Source: Acidobacteriota bacterium
GTDB taxonomy: Bacteria > Actinomycetota > Acidimicrobiia > Acidimicrobiales > CADCSY01
Length of the DNA stretch: 34,018 nucleotides
NCBI GenBank assembly: GCA_019510095.1
Contig: JAEKLB010000030.1
Span: forward strand, 1-34,018
Reading direction: 5' to 3'
In this document: positions 7,983 through 16,052 of the stretch, piece by piece
How positions within the stretch are numbered: position 1 is the first letter of the stretch
How the letters are laid out: each line of letters opens with the position of its first letter
The notes under the pieces: model-generated
The model's input: the letters and a program-made list of their open reading frames with translations, nothing else
Told to the model about the DNA's origin: nothing
The model's database searches: none
Program-made: the position numbers and the translations under genes

Positions 7983-8582
7983 ATGGTCACCCTCCGCCGA
8001 CATCCGCTGCTGCTCGGCATCGCCGCCAGCGCCGTCTCCCTCGCCGCTGCGATGGGCGCGGCCGCCGGGTGGCAGGCGACCCACGACCACGGGCGCGCCA
8101 AGCCCGAGGTCGAGCTGCACTTCCGGCAGGGCGATCAAGACGCGAGCTCGTTGGTGAATGGTCCAGTCGAGGGACGGCCCGCCACTGCCACCAGCTTCGA
8201 GAAGCTCGACGGTGGCCTCGGCTCGCTGCGGGCGCTCCGCGGCCGGCCGGTGGTCGTGAACTTCTTCGGGTCGTGGTGCGTCCCCTGCGTCAAGGAGATG
8301 CCCGCCTTCGAGAGCGTGCACCGGGCCCTCGGCGATCGGGTGGCCTTCCTCGGGCTGGCCGTGACCGACAGTGCGAAGAACGCCAAGGCCATGGTGAAGC
8401 GGACCGGCGTGACCTACGAGATCGGGCGCGACCCGGCCGGCACCATCGCCGCCTCGTTCCAGGTGGTCAACATGCCGTCGACCTTCCTCATCGCGGCCGA
8501 CGGCACCATCGTGGCCAGCCACCCCGGCGCCCTCAGCGCTGGGCGCCTGCGCGCCCTGATCGAGAGCAAGCTGTTGCGGTGA
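7983..8582 (+). CDS. TlpA-like membrane-anchored thiol-disulfide oxidoreductase
   Basis: A 199-residue thioredoxin-fold protein with one N-terminal membrane anchor (about residues 9-29, LLLGIAASAVSLAAAMGAAAG). The catalytic domain faces outward. Its active site is WCVPC (Cys99, Cys102) after the strand RPVVVNFFGS. The cis-Pro loop is VVNMPSTFLI, as in TlpA/ResA proteins. It would reduce or isomerise disulfides in secreted proteins, for example during cytochrome c maturation. The 1001-residue ORF-track entry is an artefact of an open frame antisense to the ATP-grasp operon; the true start is the ATG at 7983. The stop overlaps the next GTG by 4 bp, and that gene encodes its likely electron donor. 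Confidence 0.87.
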   Translation: MVTLRRHPLLLGIAASAVSLAAAMGAAAGWQATHDHGRAKPEVELHFRQGDQDASSLVNGPVEGRPATATSFEKLDGGLGSLRALRGRPVVVNFFGSWCVPCVKEMPAFESVHRALGDRVAFLGLAVTDSAKNAKAMVKRTGVTYEIGRDPAGTIAASFQVVNMPSTFLIAADGTIVASHPGALSAGRLRALIESKLLR

Positions 8583-9427
8583 TCGACGCCCCGCTGGCGC
8601 TGGCGTTCACCGGCGGCCTCCTGGCCGCTGTGAACCCGTGCGGGTTCCCGATGCTGCCGGCCTACGTGTCGTGGTTCATCGGCCTCGACGACGACCGCGC
8701 CGAGCAGGGCAGCCGGGTGCCGCGCGCGGTTGGCGCCGGAGCGTCGGTGTCGCTCGGCTTCCTGGCCGTGTTCGTCGGGCTCGGCATCCCGATCAACGCC
8801 GGCATGGGATCGATCTACCGGTGGATGCCGTGGCTCACGATCGTCATCGGCATCGCCCTTGCGGCTCTGGGCGTGGCGATGGTCCTCGGACACTCGATCA
8901 AGGTGGCGCTGCCGCGGCTCGACCGCGGCGGTCGTACCCGGCGGTTCGGGTCGATGTTCGTGTTCGGTGTCTCCTACGCGGTGGCGTCGCTCGGCTGCAC
9001 GCTGCCGGTGTTCCTCTTCATGGTCGTCGGCACCGCCCACCGGGCGAACGCCCTTTCCGGCCTGCTCGCCTTCGTCGCCTTCGGCCTCGGCATGAGCCTG
9101 GTGCTGATGACCCTGTCGCTGGCGCTCGCCCTGGCGCGAGAAGGCATGGTCCGGTGGCTGCGGGCCTCGCTCCGCTACGTCGACCGGGTGGCCGGCGGTT
9201 TGCTGGTGGTGGTTGGCGCCTACCTCGTCTACTACGGGCAGTTCGCGACCGATCCCACCAGGGGCACCGGCACGACGCCGGTGTCGTGGGTCGAGAGCTG
9301 GTCGACACGGGCAGGCTCGTGGCTGAACGACGGCGGGGCGCGACTGGGCTGGATCCTGGCGACCATGGTGGCCACCGGCGTGGCACTCTCACTCGTCGCC
9401 CGGTCTAGGGCGCGAGGCGCTCCCTGA
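8579..9427 (+). CDS. CcdA/DsbD-like transmembrane thiol reductase
   Basis: A 282-residue inner-membrane protein with about six to seven spans. It carries the two redox cysteines of the family in NPCGFPMLPAY (Cys21) and SLGCTLPVFLF (Cys140). CcdA-like proteins carry electrons from cytoplasmic thioredoxin across the membrane to an outer thioredoxin, here most likely the TlpA-like protein encoded just upstream with a 4-bp overlap. The GTG at 8579 begins directly at the first membrane helix, as is usual. The C-terminal 23 bp overlap the 3' end of the convergent pdxH gene. A role in cytochrome c maturation is plausible because the window also encodes a heme c-bearing oxidase subunit, but no other maturation gene is seen here. 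Confidence 0.87.
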   Translation: MIDAPLALAFTGGLLAAVNPCGFPMLPAYVSWFIGLDDDRAEQGSRVPRAVGAGASVSLGFLAVFVGLGIPINAGMGSIYRWMPWLTIVIGIALAALGVAMVLGHSIKVALPRLDRGGRTRRFGSMFVFGVSYAVASLGCTLPVFLFMVVGTAHRANALSGLLAFVAFGLGMSLVLMTLSLALALAREGMVRWLRASLRYVDRVAGGLLVVVGAYLVYYGQFATDPTRGTGTTPVSWVESWSTRAGSWLNDGGARLGWILATMVATGVALSLVARSRARGAP

Positions 9428-10010
9428 TCCAGCCGGCACCGTGGCGCCGCCAGCGGAGGCGATCGTGCATGCGGGCATCCTGGCCCTGCCAGAGCTCGAC
9501 GGTCTCGGGCACGATCAGGAAGCCGCCCCAGTGGTCGGGCAACGGCACGTCGGTGCCCTCGAATCGCTGCTCCATCTCCCTGTAGGCCCCGTCGAGCGCC
9601 TCCCGATCGGGCAGCACGGAGCTCTGGGGCGACGCCCAGGCGGCCAGGCGATTGGGGCGCCCGCGCGTCGCCCAGTAGGCCTCGACCGCTTCCCGGTCGA
9701 GCACGGCGGCTGACCCCCGCACGCACACCTGGCGCTGCAGGGGCCGGTGCCAGAACAGGACCAGGCCGCAGCGAGGATTGGCAGCCAGCTCGGTCGCCTT
9801 GCGGCTCTGCAGGTTGGTGAAGAAGCGGAAGCCCTGTTCGTCCCACCCCCGCAGGAGCACCGACCGCACCGACGGCTGACCGTCAGCGGAGACGGTGGCC
9901 AGCTGCATGGCCGTCGGCTCCGGTAGCCCGGCGGCCGTGGCGTCGCCGATCCACCGAGCGACCTCGGCCATCGGCTCGCCGCCGACGTCGTCCTCGCGCA
10001 GGTCGGGCAC
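9405..10010 (-). CDS. pdxH: Pyridoxamine 5'-phosphate oxidase
   Basis: A 201-residue FMN enzyme that oxidises pyridoxamine or pyridoxine phosphate to pyridoxal phosphate, the last step of vitamin B6 salvage. The N-terminal LREDDVGGEP matches the usual LRREYGG. The FMN region is AMQLATVSADGQPSVRSVLLRGWDEQGFRFFTN (quoted in part as GFRFFTNLQSRKATEL). The C-terminal substrate motif is RMHDRLRWRR. Length is near the family norm. The GTG at 10010 keeps the conserved start. Its 3' end overlaps the CcdA-like gene tail to tail by 23 bp, and its start is only 35 bp from the divergent ABC ATPase gene, leaving little room for two promoters. Confidence 0.88.
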   Translation of the reverse strand: MPDLREDDVGGEPMAEVARWIGDATAAGLPEPTAMQLATVSADGQPSVRSVLLRGWDEQGFRFFTNLQSRKATELAANPRCGLVLFWHRPLQRQVCVRGSAAVLDREAVEAYWATRGRPNRLAAWASPQSSVLPDREALDGAYREMEQRFEGTDVPLPDHWGGFLIVPETVELWQGQDARMHDRLRWRRHGAGWIRERLAP

Positions 10011-10045
10011 CAGGAGCTTCCTAACACCCTCGGGGCTACGGTCGC

Positions 10046-11026
10046 GTGGTGCCGGCCCTGCGGCTCGTCGCGGTCTCGAAGCGGTTCCCCGGTGCTCGCA
10101 CCGACGCGGTCGCTGACCTGAGCCTCGACATGCCCGAGGGCACGGTCACCGCCCTCGTGGGGCCCTCGGGCTGCGGCAAGACGACCACCCTGCGCATGAT
10201 CAACCGGCTGGTCGAGCCCACCTCGGGCTCGATCGACCTGTTTGGCACCGACATCCGCCAGCTCGACGTGCACGAGCTGCGGCGGCGCACCGGCTACGTG
10301 ATCCAGCAGGCCGGCCTGTTCCCCCACCGGACGGTGGCCGCCAACATCGCGACCGTCCCGCAACTGCTCGGATGGGACAAGCAGCGCGTTCGGGAGCGAG
10401 TCGATCAGCTCGTGGGCCTCGTCGGCCTCGACCCGGAGCTGCTCGGGCGCTATCCGGCCGAGCTGTCCGGTGGCCAGCAGCAGCGCGTGGGTGTCGCCCG
10501 GGCCCTGGCTGCCGATCCGCCCCTCCTGCTGATGGACGAGCCCTACAGCGCCGTCGATCCCATCGTCCGGGCCCACCTGCAGGACGAGCTGCTCGATCTC
10601 CAACGGCGGGTCCGCAAGACGATCGTTCTCGTGACCCACGACATCGACGAAGCCCTCAAGCTGGCCGACCAGATCGCGGTGCTCAACATCGGCGGCGTGC
10701 TCGAGCAGTTCGCCACACCGGACGAGCTGCTTCGTGCTCCGGCCAGCCCGTTCGTCGAGCAGTTCCTGGGCCGCGAGCGGGCCCTGCGGCGTCTTGCCCT
10801 CCAGCCGGTCGGCACCGGGCCGATCGGGCCGGTGCCCGAGGTCGTCGAGGGCCTGCCGACGGTCACGACGGGCGCACCGCTGCGGGAGGCACTCGACGCC
10901 ATAGTGGCCTGGGGCGTCGAGCAGGTCGTGGTGGTGGGCGACGACGGCAGCCCGGTCGGCGGCCTCGACCTGCTCACCATCACCGAGCGCATCGGCAACG
11001 CCCCCAGCCGGCGGGACACGGCGTGA
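10046..11026 (+). CDS. OpuB/OpuC-type quaternary amine ABC transporter, ATP-binding protein
   Basis: A 326-residue cytoplasmic ATPase for uptake of compatible solutes such as glycine betaine, choline or carnitine. It has Walker A GPSGCGKTT (39-47), signature LSGGQQQRVGVARAL, Walker B LLLMDEPYSAVDP and the H-loop VTHDIDEAL. The spacing is that of ProV/OpuCA proteins. After residue about 250 there is one CBS-like stretch (LPTVTTGAPLREALDAIVAW, then VVVVGDDGSPVGGLDLLTI), shorter than the usual CBS pair that senses ionic strength. The start is the GTG at 10046 or the adjacent GTG at 10049; neither has a strong Shine-Dalgarno. It is the first gene of a four-gene operon with GTGA overlaps throughout. 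Confidence 0.9.
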   Translation: MVPALRLVAVSKRFPGARTDAVADLSLDMPEGTVTALVGPSGCGKTTTLRMINRLVEPTSGSIDLFGTDIRQLDVHELRRRTGYVIQQAGLFPHRTVAANIATVPQLLGWDKQRVRERVDQLVGLVGLDPELLGRYPAELSGGQQQRVGVARALAADPPLLLMDEPYSAVDPIVRAHLQDELLDLQRRVRKTIVLVTHDIDEALKLADQIAVLNIGGVLEQFATPDELLRAPASPFVEQFLGRERALRRLALQPVGTGPIGPVPEVVEGLPTVTTGAPLREALDAIVAWGVEQVVVVGDDGSPVGGLDLLTITERIGNAPSRRDTA

Positions 11027-11718
11027 ATGCCGACTCGTTCATCTGGTGGGACTGGGTCGACCGCCACCTCGGCGAGATCCGCACCGCCACCTACGAGCAC
11101 CTTCGACTGACGGTGATCGCGGTCGGCCTCGGCTTCGTCCTGTCGTTGGCGCTCGCCCTCCTGTCGCTGCGGTGGCGGGCGGCCCGGGCGATCGTCACCG
11201 GGTTGGCCGGTCTGCTCTACACGATCCCCAGCCTCGCCCTGTTCGCGGTCCTGGTGACGATCACCGGCTTCAGCACCCTGACCGCCGAGATCGGGCTCGT
11301 CGGCTACACGCTCCTCATCCTGGTCCGCAACATCATCGAGGGGATCGAAGGCGTGCCGGCCGCCGTCCGTGAGGCTGCGGAGGGCATGGGCCTGAACCCC
11401 CTCCGGCGACTGGTGGCCGTCGACCTGCGGCTGGCGACGCCCGCCATCGTGGCCGGTCTCCGGATCGCCACCGTGACCACCGTCGGCTTGGTCACCGTCA
11501 CCGGCCTCATCGGCATGGGCGGCTACGGCTCGTTCATCGACGAGGGCCTCAAGCGTTCGTTCTCGACCGAGATCGTCGTGGGGGCCGGCCTCTCGGTGGT
11601 CATGGCGATGGCGCTCGACAGCGTGCTGGTCGGCATCCAGCGAGTCCTGACGCCGTGGCAGCGCTCCAGTCGCCACCGGACGAACCTCGGGTACGAGCTT
11701 CCGAAGCCGATCGCGTGA
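11023..11718 (+). CDS. OpuB/OpuC-type ABC transporter permease 1
   Basis: A 231-residue inner-membrane permease with about five to six spans. The cytoplasmic EAA loop that contacts the ATPase is visible as AAVREAAEGMGLNPLRRLVAVDL, and the segment GLLYTIPSLALFAVLV is typical of OpuCB/YehW-like permeases. The GTG start at 11023 overlaps the ATPase stop by 4 bp (GTGA), so the longer ORF-track frame is a shadow. It would pair with the second permease of the operon to form the channel. It ends with the same GTGA overlap into that gene. Confidence 0.9.
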   Translation: MNADSFIWWDWVDRHLGEIRTATYEHLRLTVIAVGLGFVLSLALALLSLRWRAARAIVTGLAGLLYTIPSLALFAVLVTITGFSTLTAEIGLVGYTLLILVRNIIEGIEGVPAAVREAAEGMGLNPLRRLVAVDLRLATPAIVAGLRIATVTTVGLVTVTGLIGMGGYGSFIDEGLKRSFSTEIVVGAGLSVVMAMALDSVLVGIQRVLTPWQRSSRHRTNLGYELPKPIA

Positions 11719-12422
11719 GCGGCGCCCTGGCCCAGTTCGGGCAGTACGTCACCGATCATCACCATTGGGACGGGCCGCGTGGCATCCCCCACCGGACGGT
11801 CGAGCACCTGCGGCTGTCGGTGACGGCCATGGTGGCCGCCGCTGCCGTTGCCCTGCCGTTGGGCGCCTGGCTCGGGCACGTGCGGCGGGGTGGCGTGGTG
11901 GTGCAGTGGCTGGTCAACATCGGTCGGGCTGTCCCGTCGTTGGCCATTCTCGCCATCTTGTTTCCTCTGTCGCTTCGGTACGGGTTCGGCCTCGGCTTCT
12001 GGCCGACGGTTCCTGCTCTGGTCGTCCTGGCCATCCCACCGATGTTCGCCAACGCCTACGCCGGCGTCCGCGGCGTCGATCCGGCAACCGTCGAAGCGGC
12101 GCGAGGCATGGGTCTGCGCCCGGCGCAGGTGCTCAGCCGGGTGGAGGTGCCCACTGCCCTCCCCCTCATCCTCACCGGGGTGCGGGTGGCGACCCTCCAG
12201 GTCATCGCCACCGCCACCCTCAGCGCCTACGTTGGCTTCAATGGGCTCGGCTCGTTCATCAACGAAGGCTTCCGGCAACAGGACGACGCAAAGCTGCTGA
12301 CCGGCGCAGTCGCGGTGGCGACGGTCGCCTTGACCGTCGATGCTCTGTTCGTTCTCCTCGTGCGCCGGGCCACGCCCTGGCGCATGGCGAGTGCCCGTCC
12401 ATCAAGGAAAGGAACCACGTGA
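11715..12422 (+). CDS. OpuB/OpuC-type ABC transporter permease 2
   Basis: A 235-residue inner-membrane permease, a paralogue of the preceding gene. The EAA loop reads VEAARGMGLRPAQVLSRVEVP, and the terminal membrane region holds LSAYVGFNGLGSFINEGF. The GTG at 11715 sits in a GTGA overlap with the first permease. The ORF-track start lies 60 bp upstream inside that gene and is unlikely. Two different permeases, one ATPase and one binding lipoprotein is the standard composition of OpuB/OpuC importers. Confidence 0.9.
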   Translation: MSGALAQFGQYVTDHHHWDGPRGIPHRTVEHLRLSVTAMVAAAAVALPLGAWLGHVRRGGVVVQWLVNIGRAVPSLAILAILFPLSLRYGFGLGFWPTVPALVVLAIPPMFANAYAGVRGVDPATVEAARGMGLRPAQVLSRVEVPTALPLILTGVRVATLQVIATATLSAYVGFNGLGSFINEGFRQQDDAKLLTGAVAVATVALTVDALFVLLVRRATPWRMASARPSRKGTT

Positions 12423-13330
12423 AACGATCACTCCGCCTCGCGCTGGGACTCACACTCGCTCTCGCGCTGATCGGCGCGGCGTGCGGGGGCGACGACAGCA
12501 ACAGCAAATCGTCGACGAAGCCCACGGTCACCATCGGTGCCCAGGACTTCGGCGAGTCGCTGATCCTCGCCGAGATCTACAGCCAGGGACTGGCGGCCAA
12601 GGGCTTCAAGGCCTCCGTTCAGAAGCTCGGTGGCTACCGCGATCTCGAGGTCACCGCATTCGACAAGGGCACCATCAACTTCGCCCCGGAGTACGCGGCG
12701 TCGATGCTGGAGTTCCTCAACGGCAAGAAGGGTGAGGCCAGCGGCGACGTCGACGCCACCGTCGAGAAGCTGCAGACGCAGCTCGACGCCAAGAAGCTCA
12801 AGGCGCTCGACGTCAGCGACGGGGTCGACACCAACGCCCTCGTGATGACCAAGGCCCGCGCCGACGAGCTCGGCATCCGCTCGATGTCCGACCTCGCCAC
12901 CAAGGGCAAGAACCTCACCTTGGGCGGCCCGGCCGACTGCGAGACCAACCCGTTCTGCATCCCCGGCCTGAAGAAGACCTACGGCGCCGACCTGGGCGGG
13001 AAGTTCAAGGCGCTCGAGAGCGGCCAGGTCGCCGCCGCCCTCGACGCCGGGCAGATCGACCTCGCCGTGCTGTTCTCGACCGACGGGCGGATCAAGGCCA
13101 AGAACTACGTGCTGCTCGGGGACGACAAGCACATGCTGGCAGCCGACAACGTGCTGCCCGTCGTGACCAACGCCCTGGCCCGGAACAGCTCGCTGACCGA
13201 CGCCACCAATGCCATCACCGCCAAGCTCACGACCGATGGCCTCATCGGCATGAACAAGCAGTACGACGTCGACAAGGTCGACGCCGCCGACATCGCCAAG
13301 GACTTCCTCGACAAGAACAAGCTGATGTAA
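12419..13330 (+). CDS. Substrate-binding lipoprotein of quaternary amine ABC transporter
   Basis: A 303-residue extracytoplasmic binding protein of the OpuBC/OpuCC (OpuAC-like) family. It has a lipoprotein signal peptide ending in the lipobox IGAAC (Cys22), a short linker, then VTIGAQDFGESLILAEIYSQ, where the family begins. Later blocks such as VLPVVTNALARN and the repeated ALESGQVAAALDAGQIDLAVL also fit. The start is the GTG at 12419, which overlaps the permease stop by 4 bp and follows AGGAAAGG, a strong Shine-Dalgarno. The protein delivers betaine, choline, carnitine or a similar solute to the permease pair. The exact ligand cannot be told. It is the last gene of the operon and is followed by a 19-bp hairpin. 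Confidence 0.9.
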   Translation: MKRSLRLALGLTLALALIGAACGGDDSNSKSSTKPTVTIGAQDFGESLILAEIYSQGLAAKGFKASVQKLGGYRDLEVTAFDKGTINFAPEYAASMLEFLNGKKGEASGDVDATVEKLQTQLDAKKLKALDVSDGVDTNALVMTKARADELGIRSMSDLATKGKNLTLGGPADCETNPFCIPGLKKTYGADLGGKFKALESGQVAAALDAGQIDLAVLFSTDGRIKAKNYVLLGDDKHMLAADNVLPVVTNALARNSSLTDATNAITAKLTTDGLIGMNKQYDVDKVDAADIAKDFLDKNKLM

Positions 13331-13336
13331 CCGGTT

Positions 13337-13380
13337 CCGGCAGGGCCAGAGGACCAACGCCGGTCCTCTGGCCCTGCCGG
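13337..13380. terminator. Bidirectional hairpin terminator between the ABC operon and serS
   Basis: Perfect 19-bp arms (13337-13355 and 13362-13380, starting CCGGCAGGGCCAGAGG) around a 6-nt loop, AACGCC. It lies 6 bp after the lipoprotein stop and 5 bp beyond the serS stop on the other strand, so it can serve both convergent genes. There is no T tract, which is common in high-GC actinobacteria. Its arms do not resemble the other palindromes in the window. Confidence 0.8.
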
Positions 13381-13385
13381 TTCCA

Positions 13386-14660
13386 CTACTTCAGGACGTC
13401 GGCACCGCCGAGGTAGGGGCGGAGGACCTCGGGGACGAGGACGGTGCCATCGGGCTGGCGGTGGGTCTCGACGATCGCCGGCCAGATGCGAGACCAGGCC
13501 AACGCCGAGCCGTTGAGGGTGTGCAGGAACTCGGTGCCCTTCCCGCCGGCCGGCTTGTAGCGGGCATTGCCGCGCCGAGCCTGGAAGTCGCCGAACCACG
13601 ACACCGACGACACCTCGAGCCACTGGTCGGTGCCCGGGGCGTACACCTCGATGTCGAAGGTCCGGCGGCTGCTGAAGCTGAGGTCGCCGGTGCAGAGGTC
13701 GATCACGCGGTAGACGAGGCCGAGGTCGACGATGAGCGACTCCGCCCGTCGCAGGATCTCGGCATGGATCTCGCCTGCCTGGTCCGGCGTGCACCATGCC
13801 ATCAGCTCGACCTTGTCGAACTCGTGCGTGCGAAGCGTGCCGCGAGTGTCGCGACCGGCTGAGCCCGCTTCCCGGCGGTAACAGGGCGTATAGGCCGTGT
13901 AGCGCTTCGGCAGCTCGGCTTCGTCGAGCACCTCATCGCGATGCATCGAGGTGAGCGGCACCTCGGCCGTCGGGATCGCCCACAGATCATCCCGCTCGAC
14001 GTGGTAGGCGTCGTCAGCGAACTTGGGCAGTGCCCCCGTTGCCAGCATCGTCTCCGATCGCACCAACGTGGGCGGCCGGATCTCCTCCCACGCGTCGGCG
14101 TGCCGGTCGAGGGCCAGCTGGGTGAGCGCCCGCAGCAGGCGAGCGCCAGCGCCGCGGTAGAGGGCGAACATGGCGCCGGAGATGCGGCTGGCCCGCTCGG
14201 GATCGAGCCAGCCGCGCTCGGCACCGATGTCCCAGTGCGGCACCCGCTGATGGTCGGCCCACACCCGTTCGGCGCCGACGGTGCGGAGCAGGACGTGCTC
14301 GTCCTGGCCGCCGTCTGGCGCGTCGTCGGAGGGCAGGTTGGGGATGCCCAGCATCACTTCGCGGATCTCCGCTGCCAGCTCGTCGGCCGCCACCTCGCGG
14401 GCGGCGCGTTCGACATCGAGCGCCCGGCTCTCGCCCGCCAGCCGGTCGGCTTCATCGCCGTTGCCCTCTCGCCGGGCCTGGCCGACACCGGCCGAGAGCC
14501 GCTTGATCTCGGCCCGCAGCCGCTCGACCTCACTCAGCTCGCGCCGATGGCGGACGTCGAGCGTGGCCACCCGGTCGAGCTCGGAGGTGTCGATCCGCCG
14601 CCGCGACAACGACGCCTTCACCGCGTCGAGATCGGTTCGCAGCAGCCGGATGTCGAGCAT
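13386..14660 (-). CDS. serS: Serine--tRNA ligase
   Basis: A 424-residue class II aminoacyl-tRNA synthetase that charges tRNA-Ser. The N-terminal coiled-coil arm that grips the tRNA covers about residues 25-110. Class II motif 2 is YTPCYRREAGSAGRDTRGTLRTHEFDKVEL (quoted in part as CYRREAGSAG), and motif 3 is NGSALAWSRIWPAIVE. The serine/adenylate region includes TAEVPLTS and EVSSVSWFGDFQARR. The ATG at 14660 gives the standard MLDIRLLRTD start; the ORF-track start nine codons earlier is unlikely. The gene is monocistronic by context: a palindromic repeat and the ctaG stop lie upstream and a convergent operon lies downstream. Confidence 0.95.
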   Translation of the reverse strand: MLDIRLLRTDLDAVKASLSRRRIDTSELDRVATLDVRHRRELSEVERLRAEIKRLSAGVGQARREGNGDEADRLAGESRALDVERAAREVAADELAAEIREVMLGIPNLPSDDAPDGGQDEHVLLRTVGAERVWADHQRVPHWDIGAERGWLDPERASRISGAMFALYRGAGARLLRALTQLALDRHADAWEEIRPPTLVRSETMLATGALPKFADDAYHVERDDLWAIPTAEVPLTSMHRDEVLDEAELPKRYTAYTPCYRREAGSAGRDTRGTLRTHEFDKVELMAWCTPDQAGEIHAEILRRAESLIVDLGLVYRVIDLCTGDLSFSSRRTFDIEVYAPGTDQWLEVSSVSWFGDFQARRGNARYKPAGGKGTEFLHTLNGSALAWSRIWPAIVETHRQPDGTVLVPEVLRPYLGGADVLK

Positions 14661-14694
14661 CGCCCGACGGTAGTTGCGGCAACCCACTACCCCT

Positions 14695-14745
14695 CGTTCT
14701 TTGGCGACTTGCCCCGACTATGTGCGGGCAAGTCGCCAAAGAACG
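14695..14745. repeat. Palindromic repeat copy 1 (terminator-like hairpin after ctaG)
   Basis: Perfect 20-bp arms (14695-14714 and 14726-14745) around an 11-nt spacer. The outer 15 bp, CGTTCTTTGGCGACT, are identical to the outer arms of the hairpin at 33078-33128, while the inner arm and loop differ. It lies 12 bp beyond the ctaG stop and upstream of serS. It may terminate the oxidase operon, but the shared arm sequence points to a dispersed repeat family. Confidence 0.75.
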
Positions 14746-14757
14746 GAGAGATGGTGG

Positions 14758-15657
14758 CTACGGCTCGGAGGGGGCGGCGGGGGCAGTGGCGAGCTCGGCC
14801 TCGACGTCGGACCAGGTGAGCTCGGGCGATCGGCGGTCGAGGGCGATGCCCCGCTCACGGTCGTCGGCTTCGGCCCGCTCGGCAAAGCGGGTGAAGAGCA
14901 TCACGATGATCGACCAGATGTAGAGGCTCCCGACCACCTTCATGAGGGCGGCGGCGATCTGTTGGTCCTCGACGGCCGTCATGCCCCACAACGACCCGGT
15001 TCTGTCGTACGACTTGTAGATCACCGAGTCGGCGAAGACCAGCCAGCCGGCGGGCACCGTGGGCACGACCGACTGCAGGAAGAGGTGGGCCATCTGCAGG
15101 GGCAGCGTGAAGCGGAGCTCCGGCAGCGGCCCCGCGACACCCATCCACATGACCAGCGAGGTCGTGAAGAGCAACACGTGCATGCCGAAGTGCACCGGGC
15201 CGTGAGCCACCGCCAGCCCGACGAGCTTGGGCCAGTGGCTGAGGACGACGACGGCGTTGAACGCCAGCGACGCTGGCACGAGGCGCGTCACCCACCGCAC
15301 GACGCGATAGCCCCGGCCCGACCCCACCACCAGGCGGGCCAACCAGGTCGGGGTGCCCAGGAGGATCATCGGGGGCACGACGAGCGAGAGCAACATGTGC
15401 TGCGCCATGTGGACGCTGTAGAGATAGCGCTCGCCGATGTCGTGCATGGGCCAGTCGGAGGCCAACCACAGCAGCAGCAGCCCACCGCAGAACCAGCGCA
15501 GCTGGCTGGCCGTGACCGCTGGCTCATCGGCTCGTGTGGCCTTCGGGCCGATCGTGCGGATGGCGTAGCGGTACAGCAGGGCGAGGCCGGCGATGAGGGC
15601 CCAGACCTCAGGATGCGGCTGCCATCGCCAGACGTCCGGAGAGGCCGCCGCCAGCAT
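14758..15657 (-). CDS. ctaG: Cytochrome c oxidase assembly protein, CtaG/caa3_CtaG family
   Basis: A 299-residue inner-membrane protein with about seven spans. The histidine-rich helix motif YSVHMAQHMLLSLVVPPMILLGTP and the later segment GPVHFGMHVLLF are hallmarks of the bacterial caa3_CtaG family, thought to help copper insertion or assembly of caa3-type oxidases. This is the Bacillus-type CtaG, not the unrelated Cox11-type protein of the same name. It is the last gene of the oxidase cluster, 6 bp after the COX4-like gene, and is followed by a palindromic hairpin. The charged C-terminal tail (from about residue 258) is cytoplasmic or exposed. Confidence 0.88.
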   Translation of the reverse strand: MLAAASPDVWRWQPHPEVWALIAGLALLYRYAIRTIGPKATRADEPAVTASQLRWFCGGLLLLWLASDWPMHDIGERYLYSVHMAQHMLLSLVVPPMILLGTPTWLARLVVGSGRGYRVVRWVTRLVPASLAFNAVVVLSHWPKLVGLAVAHGPVHFGMHVLLFTTSLVMWMGVAGPLPELRFTLPLQMAHLFLQSVVPTVPAGWLVFADSVIYKSYDRTGSLWGMTAVEDQQIAAALMKVVGSLYIWSIIVMLFTRFAERAEADDRERGIALDRRSPELTWSDVEAELATAPAAPSEP

Positions 15658-15663
15658 CCGCGC

Positions 15664-16038
15664 CTACCTCGTGATTCGCGCCGGTGGCGGGATCTTGTTC
15701 AACGGCACGCTGGTCGTGTCGTTGCCGAAGAACTGGAACGCCGTCATCATGATGGCGATGTAGACCCCCGCGGCCAGCAGGATGCCGGTGAGGAAGAACC
15801 GCCGGAACAGCAGGCTGTCGAACCGCAGGTGCATGAACCACAGGGCGACGGTCGCGAACTTGATCACCATCAGGGTCAGGAGCGAACCGATGATGAGCGC
15901 GTTGGGATGGCGGTAGCCGAGCACGATCTCGGCACCCGTGACCACCCCAAGGAAGAGGGCCACGTAGACGTACTGCAGGTCGCTCGGATGGGCATGGCCC
16001 GAACCGTGGACCGTCTCCTCGTGCGCCGCGATCGCCAT
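15664..16038 (-). CDS. Cytochrome c oxidase subunit IV, prokaryotic COX4 family
   Basis: A 124-residue small inner-membrane subunit with three predicted spans: YVYVALFLGVVTGAEIVLG, ALIIGSLLTLMVIKFATVALWFMHL and FFLTGILLAAGVYIAIMMTAF (the last two quoted as seen). The WFMHLRFD motif after the second span is typical of the bacterial COX4/CyoD-like family, which stabilises the oxidase complex. The ATG at 16038 is the sensible start; the ORF track extends far into the COX3 gene. It lies 14 bp after ctaE, in the oxidase operon. The N-terminal His/Gly-rich stretch HEETVHGSGHAH is short and of unknown meaning. Confidence 0.85.
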   Translation of the reverse strand: MAIAAHEETVHGSGHAHPSDLQYVYVALFLGVVTGAEIVLGYRHPNALIIGSLLTLMVIKFATVALWFMHLRFDSLLFRRFFLTGILLAAGVYIAIMMTAFQFFGNDTTSVPLNKIPPPARITR

Positions 16039-16052
16039 GTCGAGTCTCTTCC

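Noticed and set aside
9405-9427. Tail-to-tail overlap of the CcdA-like gene and pdxH as a possible annotation error
   Set aside because: Both proteins are of normal length with conserved domains, and both stops are certain. A 23-bp convergent overlap is common in compact genomes.
13337-13380. Hairpin after the ABC operon as a third copy of the CGTTCTTTGGCGACT repeat
   Set aside because: Its arms share no sequence with the two repeat copies. It is an ordinary bidirectional terminator.
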